NCBI GenBank assembly: GCA_038203955.1
Contig: JBBRDK010000032.1
Coordinates: forward strand, 1 to 37,767
DNA: 37,767 nt
Direction of reading: 5' to 3'
Origin: JALYUA01 sp038203955
GTDB lineage: Bacteria; Acidobacteriota; Thermoanaerobaculia; UBA5066; Gp7-AA6
Part shown: positions 21,368 to 30,517 of the stretch, in pieces
How the letters are laid out: the number at the start of each line of letters is the position of its first letter
Position numbering within the stretch: the first letter of the stretch is position 1
The notes under the pieces: model-generated
What the model saw: only the letters and a program-made list of their open reading frames with translations
Told to the model about the DNA's origin: nothing
Databases searched by the model: none
Translations under genes and position numbers: made by a program

Positions 21368-23111
21368 CCTCTGGACCCTTCGCGCCCCGGACCCGGCCGC
21401 CGGTGCCCTCGCCGCCGAGGCGAGAGTACCGCCGCTCATCGCCTCGCTCCTTCTCGCGCGCGGCGCCACGACCCCGGAGGCGGCTCGCGAGTTTCTCCGG
21501 CCGGACGCCGACGCCCTTCACGACCCTCTTCTCCTGAAGGGCGCCGCCGAGGCCGCGGACGTGATGGTCGCTGCCGCGCGGGCGGGCCGGCGGATCGTCG
21601 TGTTCGGCGACTACGACGTGGACGGGGTGACCTCCGTCGCCCAGCTGCGGGCCGCGTTGCTCCGCTCGGGGGCGGACGCCGTCGCCTTTCTGCCGCACCG
21701 CCTGCGGGACGGCTACGGCCTGCGTCCCGACACCGTGCGCCGCGTCCTCGAAGACCTGCGCCCCTCCGTACTCGTGACCGTGGACTGTGGAATCACCGCG
21801 GTCGAAGGCGTCGCCTGCGCGCGCGCCGCCGGGGTCGATGTCGTCGTCACGGACCATCATCTGGTTCCGGACGAGCTGCCCGCGGGAGCGATCGTCGTCA
21901 ACCCGCGGCAGCCCGGCGACGAATACCCCGAGAAGGAGCTCGCCGCGTGCGGAATCGCCATGAAGCTCGCCCAGGCCGTCGCGCGCCGGGCGGGCATCCG
22001 ACTCTCCCAGGACGCGCTCCTGCGCGCCGCGGCGCTCGGCACCATCGCGGACCTCGTGCCCCTTCGCGGCGAGAACCGGACGATCGCCGCGCTCGGCCTG
22101 GCGGCGCTCGCCGACGCGCGGGCGCCCGGACTTCGCGCGCTCCTCGCCGAGTGCGGCGTAATCGGCCGCGCTCCCACCTCCGAGGACGTGGCGTTCCGCA
22201 TCGCTCCGAGGTTGAACGCCGCCGGCCGGCTGGACACCGCCGAGCTCGCCCTCTCCCTCTTCGAAGAGCGCGATCCCGTGCGCGGCGCTCAGATTGCGCG
22301 CGACCTCTCCGCGCGAAATGCGGAGCGGCAGACGATCGAGCGCCGCGTGACCGCGGAGGCGCGAGAGCGGATCGCCCGCGAATGCGACCTCGACAAGGAC
22401 TCCGTCGTCCTGCTCGCGGCCGAGGGATGGCACCGCGGCGTGCTCGGAATCGCCGCCTCCCGCCTCGCCCGGGAGTACCACCGGCCCGTGCTCCTCTTCG
22501 GCCTCGAGGACGGCCGGGCGCGGGGGTCGGGAAGGAGCATCCCCGGAGTCTCGTTGCACGGGATGTTGAAGGAAATCGACGGGATCTTCGACGAGTTCGG
22601 AGGGCACGAGCAGGCCGTGGGAGCGAGCCTTCCCGAGGCGCGCTTTGCGGAGCTCCGGGAGGCGGCTCTCTCCCTCTTCGCTCACCGGGTTCCCGCGGCG
22701 CTTCTCGTCCCGGTCGAAGAAGCGGAAGCGGAAGTCTCACCGGAGGACGTCACGCGCGAGCTCCTCGGGTGGCTCGAACGGCTCGAGCCGCACGGGATGG
22801 GGAATCCCCGGCCCGTCTTGTCGTCGCGGGTCCAGGCGGCGGTGCCATTCCGGCCGCTCGGCGCTTCGGGAGTTCGCGGCCGCCTCCGGCGCTCGAACGG
22901 AGGGCCGGATCTCGAGTGCCTCGCCTGGAAGAGCGGCTGCCTCGAAAAGGCGCAACGCGATCAGGATCTGGACGTGCACTATCGGCTCCAGCGCAGCCGG
23001 GATGGATCGGTCGAAGCCGAGATCGTCGCCGCCCGGATCCCCGCAGACTCGCTCTTCCTCGGAGGCGACGCGGCGCCGATCGGGGAGCTCGTCGAGGTCG
23101 CGCTGTCGTGA
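21360..23111 (+). CDS. recJ: Single-stranded-DNA-specific exonuclease RecJ
   Basis: 5'-3' ssDNA exonuclease of recombination and mismatch repair. 583 residues, normal size. DHH phosphoesterase motifs are present: FGDYDVDGVTS near residue 82, VDCGIT near 142, TDHHLVP with D164-H165-H166. RIAPRLNAAGRL, GWHRGVLGIAASRL and the DHHA1 motif GGHEQAVGAS follow, then the C-terminal OB-fold part (PHGMGNPRPVL). ATG 21360 gives MQSLW and lies within a 14-bp palindrome. The stop overlaps the GTG of the lipopolysaccharide transport gene (GTGA), tying recJ to the downstream cluster. Confidence 0.96.
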   Translation: MQSLWTLRAPDPAAGALAAEARVPPLIASLLLARGATTPEAAREFLRPDADALHDPLLLKGAAEAADVMVAAARAGRRIVVFGDYDVDGVTSVAQLRAALLRSGADAVAFLPHRLRDGYGLRPDTVRRVLEDLRPSVLVTVDCGITAVEGVACARAAGVDVVVTDHHLVPDELPAGAIVVNPRQPGDEYPEKELAACGIAMKLAQAVARRAGIRLSQDALLRAAALGTIADLVPLRGENRTIAALGLAALADARAPGLRALLAECGVIGRAPTSEDVAFRIAPRLNAAGRLDTAELALSLFEERDPVRGAQIARDLSARNAERQTIERRVTAEARERIARECDLDKDSVVLLAAEGWHRGVLGIAASRLAREYHRPVLLFGLEDGRARGSGRSIPGVSLHGMLKEIDGIFDEFGGHEQAVGASLPEARFAELREAALSLFAHRVPAALLVPVEEAEAEVSPEDVTRELLGWLERLEPHGMGNPRPVLSSRVQAAVPFRPLGASGVRGRLRRSNGGPDLECLAWKSGCLEKAQRDQDLDVHYRLQRSRDGSVEAEIVAARIPADSLFLGGDAAPIGELVEVALS

Positions 23112-25249
23112 CCCGCGTCTCGACGGAAACGCCGAACCGCCGCCGGATGACGGCGCGTCGAGGCGTCGAGCTGGCCGTCCTCGCGTTCGGCGCCCTGTTC
23201 GTGGGCTTCCTCGTCTTTTCGTTCCGCCCGGGGCGCCGCCCGTCGTCCGGAACGGCGGCCCGGCCGGAGGTGCCGCCGTCGGCGGAGGCCGGGCAGGCGA
23301 CGACGGTCCTGAAGGGCTTCGACTACACGGAGACGCTGCGCGGCAAGCCGCTGTTTCACATCCAGTCCGAGCGCACCGTCGGCTTCGGCGCCGCCGCCGG
23401 CCTTCTGCCGAACCTGTATGCCCTGGAAAAAGTGGCGCTCACCGTTTACCCGGAGACGGGGGCGCCGGTGACCGTCCATTCGGACAGCGCCACCTATGAC
23501 CAGCGCACCAACGCCGCGCACTTGAAGGGAAACGTGCGATGGATCGACGGACGAGGCGCCCTGGGCGAGACCGCCGACGTCGAGTTTCGGCCGTCCGCGC
23601 GGGAGCTCGTAGCGCCCGGGGCGCTCCGCGTGAGCCGCGGCACGTTCGTCCTCGAAGCCCGTTCGGGCGTCTACGACGTCGCGAGGCGAGAGGCGCGGCT
23701 CAAGGGTCCGGTGCGAGGCGCGGGGACGGGGGAGGGGACCGGAGGGCTTTCGAAACTCCTGGCGGATCGCGCGGTCTACAAGCGCGACGAGGCCACGGTG
23801 GAGCTCTCGGGGTCGGTCTCGGGAGAATCGTCCGGAGGCAACCGGATCTCGGCCGATCGTCTCGTGCTGAAGACGTCCGAGGAGGGCCACGGTTTCGACT
23901 GGGGGCGCGCCGAGGGCAACGTGAAGGGGACGATCGAAGCGGGCGCGCTCTCCGCTTCCGCCGGCGCGCGGAAAAACGGCAGGCAGTCGTATGCGGGCGA
24001 CCGGGGCGGGCTCCTGTTCTCCCCGGACGGCTCGGTCCGGTCTCTGGCGCTGACCGGGTCCCCCGCGGCGGTGGACGAGGAGCCGCTGGCCGGAGGAACC
24101 GCGGGCCGGCGTCTCCGGGCAACCTCGATCGACGTGACGTTCGAACGCGGGCGGGCCCGGTCCGCCAGGGCGCAGGGCGCCGTTCACCTCGAGACCGCCG
24201 GGAGCCGCGGCGAGTCGGACCAGGCGACAATGACGCTCCTTCCGACGGGGGAGATGCAGACTCTCGAGCTGTCGGGATCCGTGAAGATGAGCGGAGATGG
24301 AAGGTCCGGGAACGCGGACCGGGCGGTCCAGGTCACCGACCGCGACGTCTGGGTCCTGACCGGAGCTCCGGGACATTCGGCCACCGTCGAGGGCGACGGT
24401 TCGCGGATCTCGGCCTCCCGGATCGAGATCGACCAGAAGCACAAGGGAGTCCGCGCCGAGGGAGGCGCCCGCGCCGTCCTCGTACCGCGGCAGAACGGCG
24501 CGAAGCTCGCGACGCCGGTCGGCGATTCGTCCCGGCCGACGTTCGGGAAGGCCGATCGGATGACCTTTGACGACGCGAGCCACGTCGCGACGCTTTCCGG
24601 AAACGCGAGTCTCTGGCAGGACGCGTCCTCGGTCTTCGGCAACGACATCACGGTCAACGACGCCGAGCGGAGCCTCGTCGCGGTCGGCAACACGCGGACC
24701 GTCTTCTCGCCCGCCGATACGGCCGGGAAGCGCGAGCCGGAGACCGGAAAGCCGCGCACGCCCCCGGCCGCGGACCGCGACAAGCATCCGTCGGTCGTGA
24801 CCGCGCGCCGCCTCGTCTATCGAGAGACGCCCGCGGGCGAGCCCGCCGCCCGTGCGACGCCGGCAGCCGGGCCCGCGCCCCCAGCCGCGGCGCCGTCGAC
24901 GGCTTCGTTCGAAGGGACGGTGGTCGTCACGAGCGGACCGTGGCGCGCCTCGGCGGCCCGGGCCACGGCGTTCGTCGGCAAGGACCGGCGCATCGAGCGG
25001 GTCGAGATGTCGGGCGACGTCTCGTTTCAGGACGCGGCGCAGGGGCGCAGCGGGAAGGCCGAGAAGGCGACAGACTGGCCTGCGGAAGGCAGGACGGTCC
25101 TTGAGGGTGCGCCGGCGTTCGTTCTCGATCGAGAAGGCAATCGCGTGGCCGGAGCGACCTTGACGATCGGCAAGCGCGGCGGTAGCGTCGAAGTGACGGC
25201 GCCGGAGGGAGGACGCACGGAGACGATCCACAGGACCCGCAGCCGGTGA
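23108..25249 (+). CDS. lptC: LPS transport protein, LptC fused to many LptA/OstA-like repeats
   Basis: 713-residue protein with one N-terminal membrane anchor (about residues 20-39) and a long periplasmic part. Next to the anchor is an LptC-like segment (LKGFDYTETLRGKPLFHIQSE). From about residue 115 onward the chain repeats an OstA pattern, A-D-x-A-x-Y or V, then a strand, then L-x-G-x-V: for example HSDSATYDQ with LKGNVRW, LLADRAVYKR with LSGSVSG, FGKADRMTFDD with LSGNAS, and SASRIEIDQ. I count roughly nine or ten such units, with one Pro/Ala linker near 580. E. coli uses separate LptC (191 aa) and LptA (185 aa). GTG 23108 overlaps recJ; lptB follows with the same 4-bp overlap, which strongly supports lipopolysaccharide bridge function. 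Confidence 0.85.
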   Translation: MTRVSTETPNRRRMTARRGVELAVLAFGALFVGFLVFSFRPGRRPSSGTAARPEVPPSAEAGQATTVLKGFDYTETLRGKPLFHIQSERTVGFGAAAGLLPNLYALEKVALTVYPETGAPVTVHSDSATYDQRTNAAHLKGNVRWIDGRGALGETADVEFRPSARELVAPGALRVSRGTFVLEARSGVYDVARREARLKGPVRGAGTGEGTGGLSKLLADRAVYKRDEATVELSGSVSGESSGGNRISADRLVLKTSEEGHGFDWGRAEGNVKGTIEAGALSASAGARKNGRQSYAGDRGGLLFSPDGSVRSLALTGSPAAVDEEPLAGGTAGRRLRATSIDVTFERGRARSARAQGAVHLETAGSRGESDQATMTLLPTGEMQTLELSGSVKMSGDGRSGNADRAVQVTDRDVWVLTGAPGHSATVEGDGSRISASRIEIDQKHKGVRAEGGARAVLVPRQNGAKLATPVGDSSRPTFGKADRMTFDDASHVATLSGNASLWQDASSVFGNDITVNDAERSLVAVGNTRTVFSPADTAGKREPETGKPRTPPAADRDKHPSVVTARRLVYRETPAGEPAARATPAAGPAPPAAAPSTASFEGTVVVTSGPWRASAARATAFVGKDRRIERVEMSGDVSFQDAAQGRSGKAEKATDWPAEGRTVLEGAPAFVLDREGNRVAGATLTIGKRGGSVEVTAPEGGRTETIHRTRSR

Positions 25250-26001
25250 GCTCTCCTGAACCCGGGGCGGAATCCCGGCCTCTGCTCGCCGCCGAGGGTC
25301 TCATCAAGACGTACGGCGGACGGGCCGTCGTCCGGGGAGTCTCCCTCGAGGTCGGCGCGGGAGAGATCGTCGGGCTGCTCGGCCCGAATGGAGCGGGTAA
25401 GACGACGACTTTCTCGATCGTGGTGGGGCTCGTCCGTCCGGACGCGGGCGAGGTCCGCCTTTCCGGCCGCGACGTCACCTCCCTTCCGATGTACCGCCGC
25501 GCGCGGGAGGGGATCTCCTACCTCCCGCAGGAGCCCTCGGTCTTCCGCAAGATGACGGTCGAGGAGAACCTCCTCGCGATCCTGGAAACCCTCGATCTGA
25601 CGCACGCGGAGAGAATCGAGCGGGCGGACCGCCTGTTGAACGAATTCGGGCTGGAGGCCCTCCGGACCCACCGCGCCTACACCCTGTCGGGAGGGGAGCG
25701 CCGGAGGGTGGAGATCGCGCGCAGCCTGGTCGTGTCGCCTCATTTCGTTCTCCTGGATGAGCCGTTTGCCGGAATCGACCCCATTGCGGTCCTGGAGATC
25801 CAGGGGATCGCGCGGCGGCTGGCCACGGCGGGAATCGGCGTCCTGATCACGGACCACAACGTCCGGGAGACTTTGTCGATCGTCGACCGGGCTTATATAA
25901 TTCACGGTGGCGAGATTTTGAGGGCGGGCACACCCCTTGCTCTGTCGAGCGACGCCGTCGTGAAAAAGATCTATCTTGGGGAGGCGTTTCAGCTGAATTG
26001 A
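25246..26001 (+). CDS. lptB: LPS export ABC transporter ATP-binding protein LptB
   Basis: ATPase that powers lipopolysaccharide extraction by LptFG. 251 residues; Walker A GPNGAGKTTT near residue 46, Q-loop YLPQEPSVFRKMTVEEN (the LptB version), signature LSGGERRRVEIAR near 148, Walker B FVLLDEPFAGIDP and the switch ITDHNVRETL. Start GTG 25246 overlaps the preceding stop. The first 12 residues (SSPEPGAESRPL) extend beyond the usual N-terminus. A consensus-like promoter lies inside the 3' end of the gene, firing toward rpoN. lptF and lptG are not in the window. Confidence 0.97.
   Translation: MSSPEPGAESRPLLAAEGLIKTYGGRAVVRGVSLEVGAGEIVGLLGPNGAGKTTTFSIVVGLVRPDAGEVRLSGRDVTSLPMYRRAREGISYLPQEPSVFRKMTVEENLLAILETLDLTHAERIERADRLLNEFGLEALRTHRAYTLSGGERRRVEIARSLVVSPHFVLLDEPFAGIDPIAVLEIQGIARRLATAGIGVLITDHNVRETLSIVDRAYIIHGGEILRAGTPLALSSDAVVKKIYLGEAFQLN
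25873..25901 (+). promoter_or_regulatory. Sigma-70-type promoter inside lptB, upstream of rpoN
   Basis: TTGTCG (25873-25878) and a perfect TATAAT (25896-25901) are separated by exactly 17 bp. Transcription would begin near 25908 and give rpoN a leader of about 170 bases. Such an AT-rich -10 is exceptional in this GC-rich window, and the codons used there (TTATATAATT) are unlike their surroundings. Confidence 0.6.
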
Positions 26002-26078
26002 CCTCATGAACGTCGACCGAAGCGTTACCACCCGCGCCACGCGACCCGCTGTCGCCGCCCCAACAGGGATCGAGCAGA

Positions 26079-27539
26079 ATGGGACTTGAACAGAAACTGA
26101 ACTTACGCCTCTCGCAGCGGCTGGTGATGACGCCGTCGCTGCAGCAGGCCATCAAGCTCCTCCAGATGTCGAAGCTCGAGCTCGAGGAAGTCTTGAACCA
26201 GGAGATGGTCGAGAATCCGATCCTCGAGGAGGAGCAGGAAGACGCGGCGGCCGAGGCGGAGGCCGAGCGCGTCGAGGCGACCGCGAAGGAAGAACCTCCC
26301 GCCGCCGCCGAAGCGCCGGGCGAGCCTCCCGCGGAAAAGGAGCGCGACTCCTTCGACGAGATCGACTTCGATTCCTATTTCGAGGACTACCTGGACAGCT
26401 CGTACAACCCGCGGCAGTACGAGGAGACGGAGCAGGTCCCGCTCGAGAACATCCTGTCGAGGCCTCCCGGGCTCCAGGAATACCTGAGCTGGCAGATTTC
26501 CATGTCGGACGCCTCGCCCGAGATTCGCGAGATCGCGACCTACCTGATCGGAAACATCGACGAGGACGGCTACCTGCGGGTGACACGTGACGAGATCCGG
26601 GCCGGAGGCTACGAGAACGACGAGGACGTGGGGAAGGCCCTGGCGATGGTCCGCGCGTTCGATCCGCCCGGGATCTGCGCGTTCGACCTGCCGGACTGCC
26701 TGCGCCTGCAGATCCGCGCCCTCGGGATCGAGAACCCCCTGATCGACAAGGTCATCACGGAGCACTGGAGCGAGTTCCTGAACCGCCAGTTTCCGCAGCT
26801 CGCGCGATCGGTCGGCGTCGGGATGTCGGAGATCCAGGCGGTCGTCGAAGTCATCAAGAACCTCGAGCCGAAGCCGGGGCGCAAGTACTCGAACGAGCGC
26901 ACGATCTACGTCGAGCCCGACGTGGCCGTCCGCAAGATCGGCGACGAGTACGTCATCCAGTTGAACGAGGACGGTCTCCCGAAGCTGCGCATCTCTTCCT
27001 CGTACCGGAAGATGCTGCGGGGAGGAAACGGCGCCATCGGGGAGGAGGCCGCGACGTACCTGAAGGACAAGATGCGCTCGGCCGTGTGGCTGATCAAGAG
27101 CCTCGACCAGCGGCAGCGGACGATCTACAAAGTGGCGGACTCGATCGTCCGTCATCAAAGAGGATTCCTGGACCACGGGATCGAGCACCTCCGGCCGCTG
27201 GTCCTGCGGGACGTCGCCAACGACATCGGAATGCACGAGTCGACCGTCTCACGCGTCGTCTCGAACAAGTACATCCACACGCCTCGCGGCCTCTTCCCGA
27301 TGAAGTATTTCTTCCACAGCGGGATCGACTCGACGACGGGAAACGACGTTTCCTCCGTCTCGATCAAGAACAAGATCTCGCGCCTGATTGCGGACGAAGA
27401 CTCCAAACGGCCGCACTCGGACGCGCGCATCATGCAGCGGCTTCGCGCGGAAGGGATTCAGATCGCCCGGCGTACCGTCGCCAAGTACCGTGAGGAGCTG
27501 CGGATCCCGTCGTCATCCCAGAGAAAACAGACCTTCTGA
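26079..27539 (+). CDS. rpoN: RNA polymerase sigma-54 factor
   Basis: Alternative sigma factor that needs AAA+ enhancer-binding activators. 486 residues. Region I is Gln/Leu-rich (LRLSQRLVMTPSLQQAIKLL); an acidic Glu/Ala-rich region II covers about residues 48-100; the core-binding region follows; then the HTH (DIGMHESTVSRVVSNKY, TPRGLFPMKYFF) and the RpoN box ARRTVAKYRE at about 463-472. ATG 26079, with AGGGA about 13 bases upstream. The order lptB-rpoN-hpf-ptsN matches Proteobacteria. The 77-base gap before it holds no gene. No activator gene is in the window. Confidence 0.97.
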   Translation: MGLEQKLNLRLSQRLVMTPSLQQAIKLLQMSKLELEEVLNQEMVENPILEEEQEDAAAEAEAERVEATAKEEPPAAAEAPGEPPAEKERDSFDEIDFDSYFEDYLDSSYNPRQYEETEQVPLENILSRPPGLQEYLSWQISMSDASPEIREIATYLIGNIDEDGYLRVTRDEIRAGGYENDEDVGKALAMVRAFDPPGICAFDLPDCLRLQIRALGIENPLIDKVITEHWSEFLNRQFPQLARSVGVGMSEIQAVVEVIKNLEPKPGRKYSNERTIYVEPDVAVRKIGDEYVIQLNEDGLPKLRISSSYRKMLRGGNGAIGEEAATYLKDKMRSAVWLIKSLDQRQRTIYKVADSIVRHQRGFLDHGIEHLRPLVLRDVANDIGMHESTVSRVVSNKYIHTPRGLFPMKYFFHSGIDSTTGNDVSSVSIKNKISRLIADEDSKRPHSDARIMQRLRAEGIQIARRTVAKYREELRIPSSSQRKQTF

Positions 27540-27562
27540 CGAGTCGCGACAGCGGAGGCATC

Positions 27563-28129
27563 ATGGGAGTCGAATGCACGGGCCGCGGCTTCGAAATCAC
27601 GTCCCGTCTTCGCGCCCTGGCCGAAGAGCGCGCCGCGCGGCTGGAGAGGCATCTCGGCGGCCCCGCGACCGTGCGGGTCGTTCTTTCGCACGAAAAGCAT
27701 CGCTACGGAGCCGAGGTCATCGCAACCCACCGGCGCCGTAAGTGGACCGCGCAGGAAGAGACGGGAGACCCGCGGACCGCTCTGACGCTCGCGTTCCAGA
27801 AGATCGACGCGCAGGCCATGAAGGACGCCGAAAAGCGGCATGACCGCCGGCACCGCGCGGCCGCCGTCGCGATCCCCCTCCGTGTCTCGGAAGGAAGCGC
27901 CCGCGCCACGGAGGAATCCCGGGGGCGCTCGCCCCGGGGGGAGGAGCCGCGGATCGTGCGCGCGGCGCGCAAGGCGGCCGCGAAACCGATGAGCGTCGAG
28001 GAAGCGGCGATGCGCATCGAGGGATCGCGCGAAGACTTCCTGGTCTTTCGGGACTCGGGCTCTGAAAAGATCTCGGTCCTCTACCGCCGCCGGGACGGAG
28101 ACTTCGGTCTCATCGTGCCGGAATGCTGA
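27563..28129 (+). CDS. hpf: Ribosome hibernation promoting factor, long form
   Basis: 188 residues. The N-terminal S30AE domain (MGVECTGRGFEITSRLRALAEERAARLERH) binds the decoding region of idle 30S subunits. A charged linker (about 100-130) leads to the C-terminal dimerisation domain, with KPMSVEEA, DFLVFRD, VLYRRRDGDFGLI. The presence of both domains marks the long form, which makes 100S ribosome dimers. GGAGG lies 6 bases before ATG 27563. It sits between rpoN and ptsN, the standard place for this gene (yhbH position). Confidence 0.94.
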   Translation: MGVECTGRGFEITSRLRALAEERAARLERHLGGPATVRVVLSHEKHRYGAEVIATHRRRKWTAQEETGDPRTALTLAFQKIDAQAMKDAEKRHDRRHRAAAVAIPLRVSEGSARATEESRGRSPRGEEPRIVRAARKAAAKPMSVEEAAMRIEGSREDFLVFRDSGSEKISVLYRRRDGDFGLIVPEC

Positions 28130-28142
28130 ATCGGGTCTCCGC

Positions 28143-28646
28143 GTGAACGCCACGAGAGGCGAGACGGCGGGCTTCCTCCAGGGTCTCGTGAATCCGGGCC
28201 TCATCTTCACGGGGCTTGCCGCCGGCCCGGTCGAGGAGGTTCTGAGCGATCTGTCGCGGCGGGTCGCCGACGCCGGCGCCGTCCGGGACCCGGCCGATCT
28301 CGCCCGGCGCCTTCTGGACCGGGAGCGGCTCGGCTGCACCGGACTCGGCGCCGGGATCGCGATCCCGCACTGCAAGCTGAAGGACCTCGACGAGATCGTG
28401 CTCGCCGTGGCGTCCTGTCCGGGCGGCGTCGATTTCCATTCGCCGGACGGCATCCCCGTGACGCTGATCTTCCTGATTCTCTCTCCCGGGGAGGCGCCCG
28501 CCCTCCACCTGCAGGCGCTCGCGCGCATCTCGCGCCTCCTGAAGACCCCCGGCGTCGCCGATTCTCTCCGGCGCGCGCATACGGCGCAGGACCTCTTCGT
28601 CGCGATCAAGGAAGCGGAGTCCGCCGTTCCCGCGGTCCGCCCATGA
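28143..28646 (+). CDS. ptsN: PTS EIIA-Ntr family protein PtsN
   Basis: Phosphocarrier of the nitrogen-type PTS with regulatory, not transport, roles. 167 residues; the phosphorylated histidine is H76 in GAGIAIPHCKL, and the fold continues with LAVASCPGGVDF and VTLIFLILSP. GTG 28143 lies 13 bases after hpf. The stop overlaps hprK (ATGA). Here it probably takes phosphate from HPr encoded 2.3 kb downstream; in Proteobacteria EIIA-Ntr controls potassium transport and kinases such as KdpD, but the target in this organism is unknown. Confidence 0.93.
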   Translation: MNATRGETAGFLQGLVNPGLIFTGLAAGPVEEVLSDLSRRVADAGAVRDPADLARRLLDRERLGCTGLGAGIAIPHCKLKDLDEIVLAVASCPGGVDFHSPDGIPVTLIFLILSPGEAPALHLQALARISRLLKTPGVADSLRRAHTAQDLFVAIKEAESAVPAVRP

Positions 28647-29617
28647 GCGTGACCACCGCGCGCCGGGGGCTGACGGTCGACGTTCTGCGCTCGCCGGCGC
28701 TCGCCGACCTCGGGCTGCGGACCGTGGCCGGAGAGACGGGCTTCGAGCGCGTGATCTCCTGGGGGCGCATCCAGAGGCCCGGGCTCGCTCTCGCGGGCTA
28801 CGAAGCCTTCATAAAGCCGGGCCGCATCCAGATCCTCGGCGAGAGCGAGCTCAACTACCTCGACACGATGGCCCCGGGCGTGCGCTCCGAACGGATCGCC
28901 GCGATCTGCGCGCTGCCGGTGGCCGCCTTCGTCGTCACCAAGGGGCAGCGCGTTCCCGAAGACCTGATCCGGGAGTGCCGCGTCCGGGACGTTCCGCTGC
29001 TCGTCTCCGATCAGACGACGTCGGTCGTCATCCAATCGATCACGCGGATCCTGGAGGACGAGCTCGCGCCGTCGACGACCGTGCACGGCGTGCTCGTGGA
29101 CGTGTACGGCATGGGCGTTCTCCTGCTGGGAGACTCCGGGATCGGCAAGAGCGAGTGCGCGCTCGACCTGATTCAGCGCGGCCACCGGCTCGTCGCCGAC
29201 GACGTCGTCGAGATCCGCAAGTATCCCAACGGCTCGATCGTCGGGCGAGCGGCCGAGATGATCCGCTATCACATGGAGCTTCGAGGGATCGGCATCATCA
29301 ACATCAAGCATCTGTTCGGCGTGTCGGCGGTCCGGACCTCCAAGTCGATCGAGCTCGTGATCGAGCTGCAGCGCTGGGACCCCGCAAAGCGATACGATCG
29401 CCTTGGATTGGACGGTGAGATGTACACGATCCTGGACCGGTCGCGGCCCCTTCTGCGGCTGCCCGTCGCTTCCGGGCGCAACATCGCCCTCCTGATCGAG
29501 ATTGCCGCGCGCAACGAGCTCTTGAAGACCCAGGGGTACGACGCGGCGAAGGAGTTCGCTTTGAAGGTCGACGAGCAGATCGCCAAAAACAGCCGGGCTT
29601 CGAGGGAGACCGAGTGA
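28643..29617 (+). CDS. hprK: HPr kinase/phosphorylase
   Basis: Phosphorylates and dephosphorylates HPr on Ser46. 324 residues. The N-terminal domain (about 1-140) is of the HprK_N type (VDVLRSPALADLGLRTVAG). The kinase domain has P-loop GDSGIGKSE at about 163-171, the catalytic LVADDVVEI stretch, the signature ELRGIGIINIKHLFG, and a C-terminal DRLGLDGE then PVASGRNIALLIEIAARN. The start overlaps ptsN and the end overlaps rapZ. Its substrate residue is visible in the HPr encoded nearby (Ser46), so the pair is probably active. Confidence 0.96.
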   Translation: MSVTTARRGLTVDVLRSPALADLGLRTVAGETGFERVISWGRIQRPGLALAGYEAFIKPGRIQILGESELNYLDTMAPGVRSERIAAICALPVAAFVVTKGQRVPEDLIRECRVRDVPLLVSDQTTSVVIQSITRILEDELAPSTTVHGVLVDVYGMGVLLLGDSGIGKSECALDLIQRGHRLVADDVVEIRKYPNGSIVGRAAEMIRYHMELRGIGIINIKHLFGVSAVRTSKSIELVIELQRWDPAKRYDRLGLDGEMYTILDRSRPLLRLPVASGRNIALLIEIAARNELLKTQGYDAAKEFALKVDEQIAKNSRASRETE

Positions 29618-30504
29618 GCACGCCGAACCCGCTTCCAAAGGCGAGGCTCGCCGGCGCCCCCGAAAGCCTCGTCATCGTGACGGGGCTCTCGGGCTCCGGG
29701 AAGAGCTACGTCAACAAGTGCCTGGAGGACATCGGATACTTCTGCGTGGACAACCTGCCTCTCGAGCTGGTCGAGCCTCTTCTGTCCCAGAAGAGCGCGC
29801 CGCGCGTCGGCGTCATTCTCGACGTCCGCAATCCCGACTTCGCCTCTCGTTTTCCGCAGATCCTCGGCCACCTCCGCCAGCAGGTCCCGGGAACGCGTCT
29901 CCTGTTTCTGGACGCGTCGGAGGAATCCCTGATCCGTCGATTCTCCGAGACGCGGCGGCCCCACCCGCTGTCGGCGGACCGTTCCCTGCTCCAGTCGCTG
30001 CGCAGCGAGCGGCAGATGCTCGAGGAGGTCCGTTCCGTGGCCGACGTGGTGCTCGATACGTCGGAGATGACGGTGCACGAGCTCCGCTCCTTCATTCAGA
30101 AGACGTTCGCCGTCAATCCCGACGAGGCGCGGATGGTGGTTTCCGCGACTTCGTTCGGCTTCAAGTTCGGCGTGCCTCACGACGTGGATCTCGTGTTCGA
30201 CGTTCGCTTCCTGAACAACCCGCACTTCGTCCCGGAGCTCAAGGGCAAGACAGGATCGGACGCGGCGGTCGCCGCCTACATCGAGAGCGACCCCGAGACC
30301 GCCCCCTTCCTGCAGAAGCTCACCGAGTTTTTCGACTACCTGCTGCCGCTCTACGAGCGCGAGCACAAGAGCTACCTCTCGATCGGGATCGGCTGCACGG
30401 GCGGCAAACATCGCTCCGTTTATGTCGCGGAGAGGCTGTCGGAGGCTCTGAAGGAGCGCGGATTCCCCGTCCGCGTGTCGCACCGGGACGCGACGCGGCA
30501 GTGA
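29614..30504 (+). CDS. rapZ: RNase adapter/nucleotide-binding protein RapZ
   Basis: 296 residues. P-loop GLSGSGKS near residue 24, CVDNLPLELVEPL, LDASEESLIRRFSETRRPHPL, DVRFLNNPHFVPEL and the C-terminal GCTGGKHRSVYVAERL are diagnostic. In E. coli RapZ senses glucosamine-6-phosphate and guides RNase E to the sRNA GlmZ, controlling amino-sugar supply for the envelope; elsewhere (YvcJ) it binds nucleotides. Whether that control exists here is unknown, but the location within the lipopolysaccharide/PTS cluster is the conserved one. GTG 29614 overlaps the hprK stop. Confidence 0.96.
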   Translation: MSTPNPLPKARLAGAPESLVIVTGLSGSGKSYVNKCLEDIGYFCVDNLPLELVEPLLSQKSAPRVGVILDVRNPDFASRFPQILGHLRQQVPGTRLLFLDASEESLIRRFSETRRPHPLSADRSLLQSLRSERQMLEEVRSVADVVLDTSEMTVHELRSFIQKTFAVNPDEARMVVSATSFGFKFGVPHDVDLVFDVRFLNNPHFVPELKGKTGSDAAVAAYIESDPETAPFLQKLTEFFDYLLPLYEREHKSYLSIGIGCTGGKHRSVYVAERLSEALKERGFPVRVSHRDATRQ

Positions 30505-30517
30505 CGCCTCCGGCCGC

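Noticed and set aside
22979..25231. Minus-strand open frame of 750 codons opposite the LptC/LptA gene
   Set aside because: Arg/Gly/Asp-rich composition typical of antisense shadow; the plus strand has the anchor, the OstA repeats and operon overlaps.
27458..29638. Minus-strand open frame of 726 codons opposite hpf, ptsN and hprK
   Set aside because: Covers three well-recognised plus-strand genes and shows no domain of its own.
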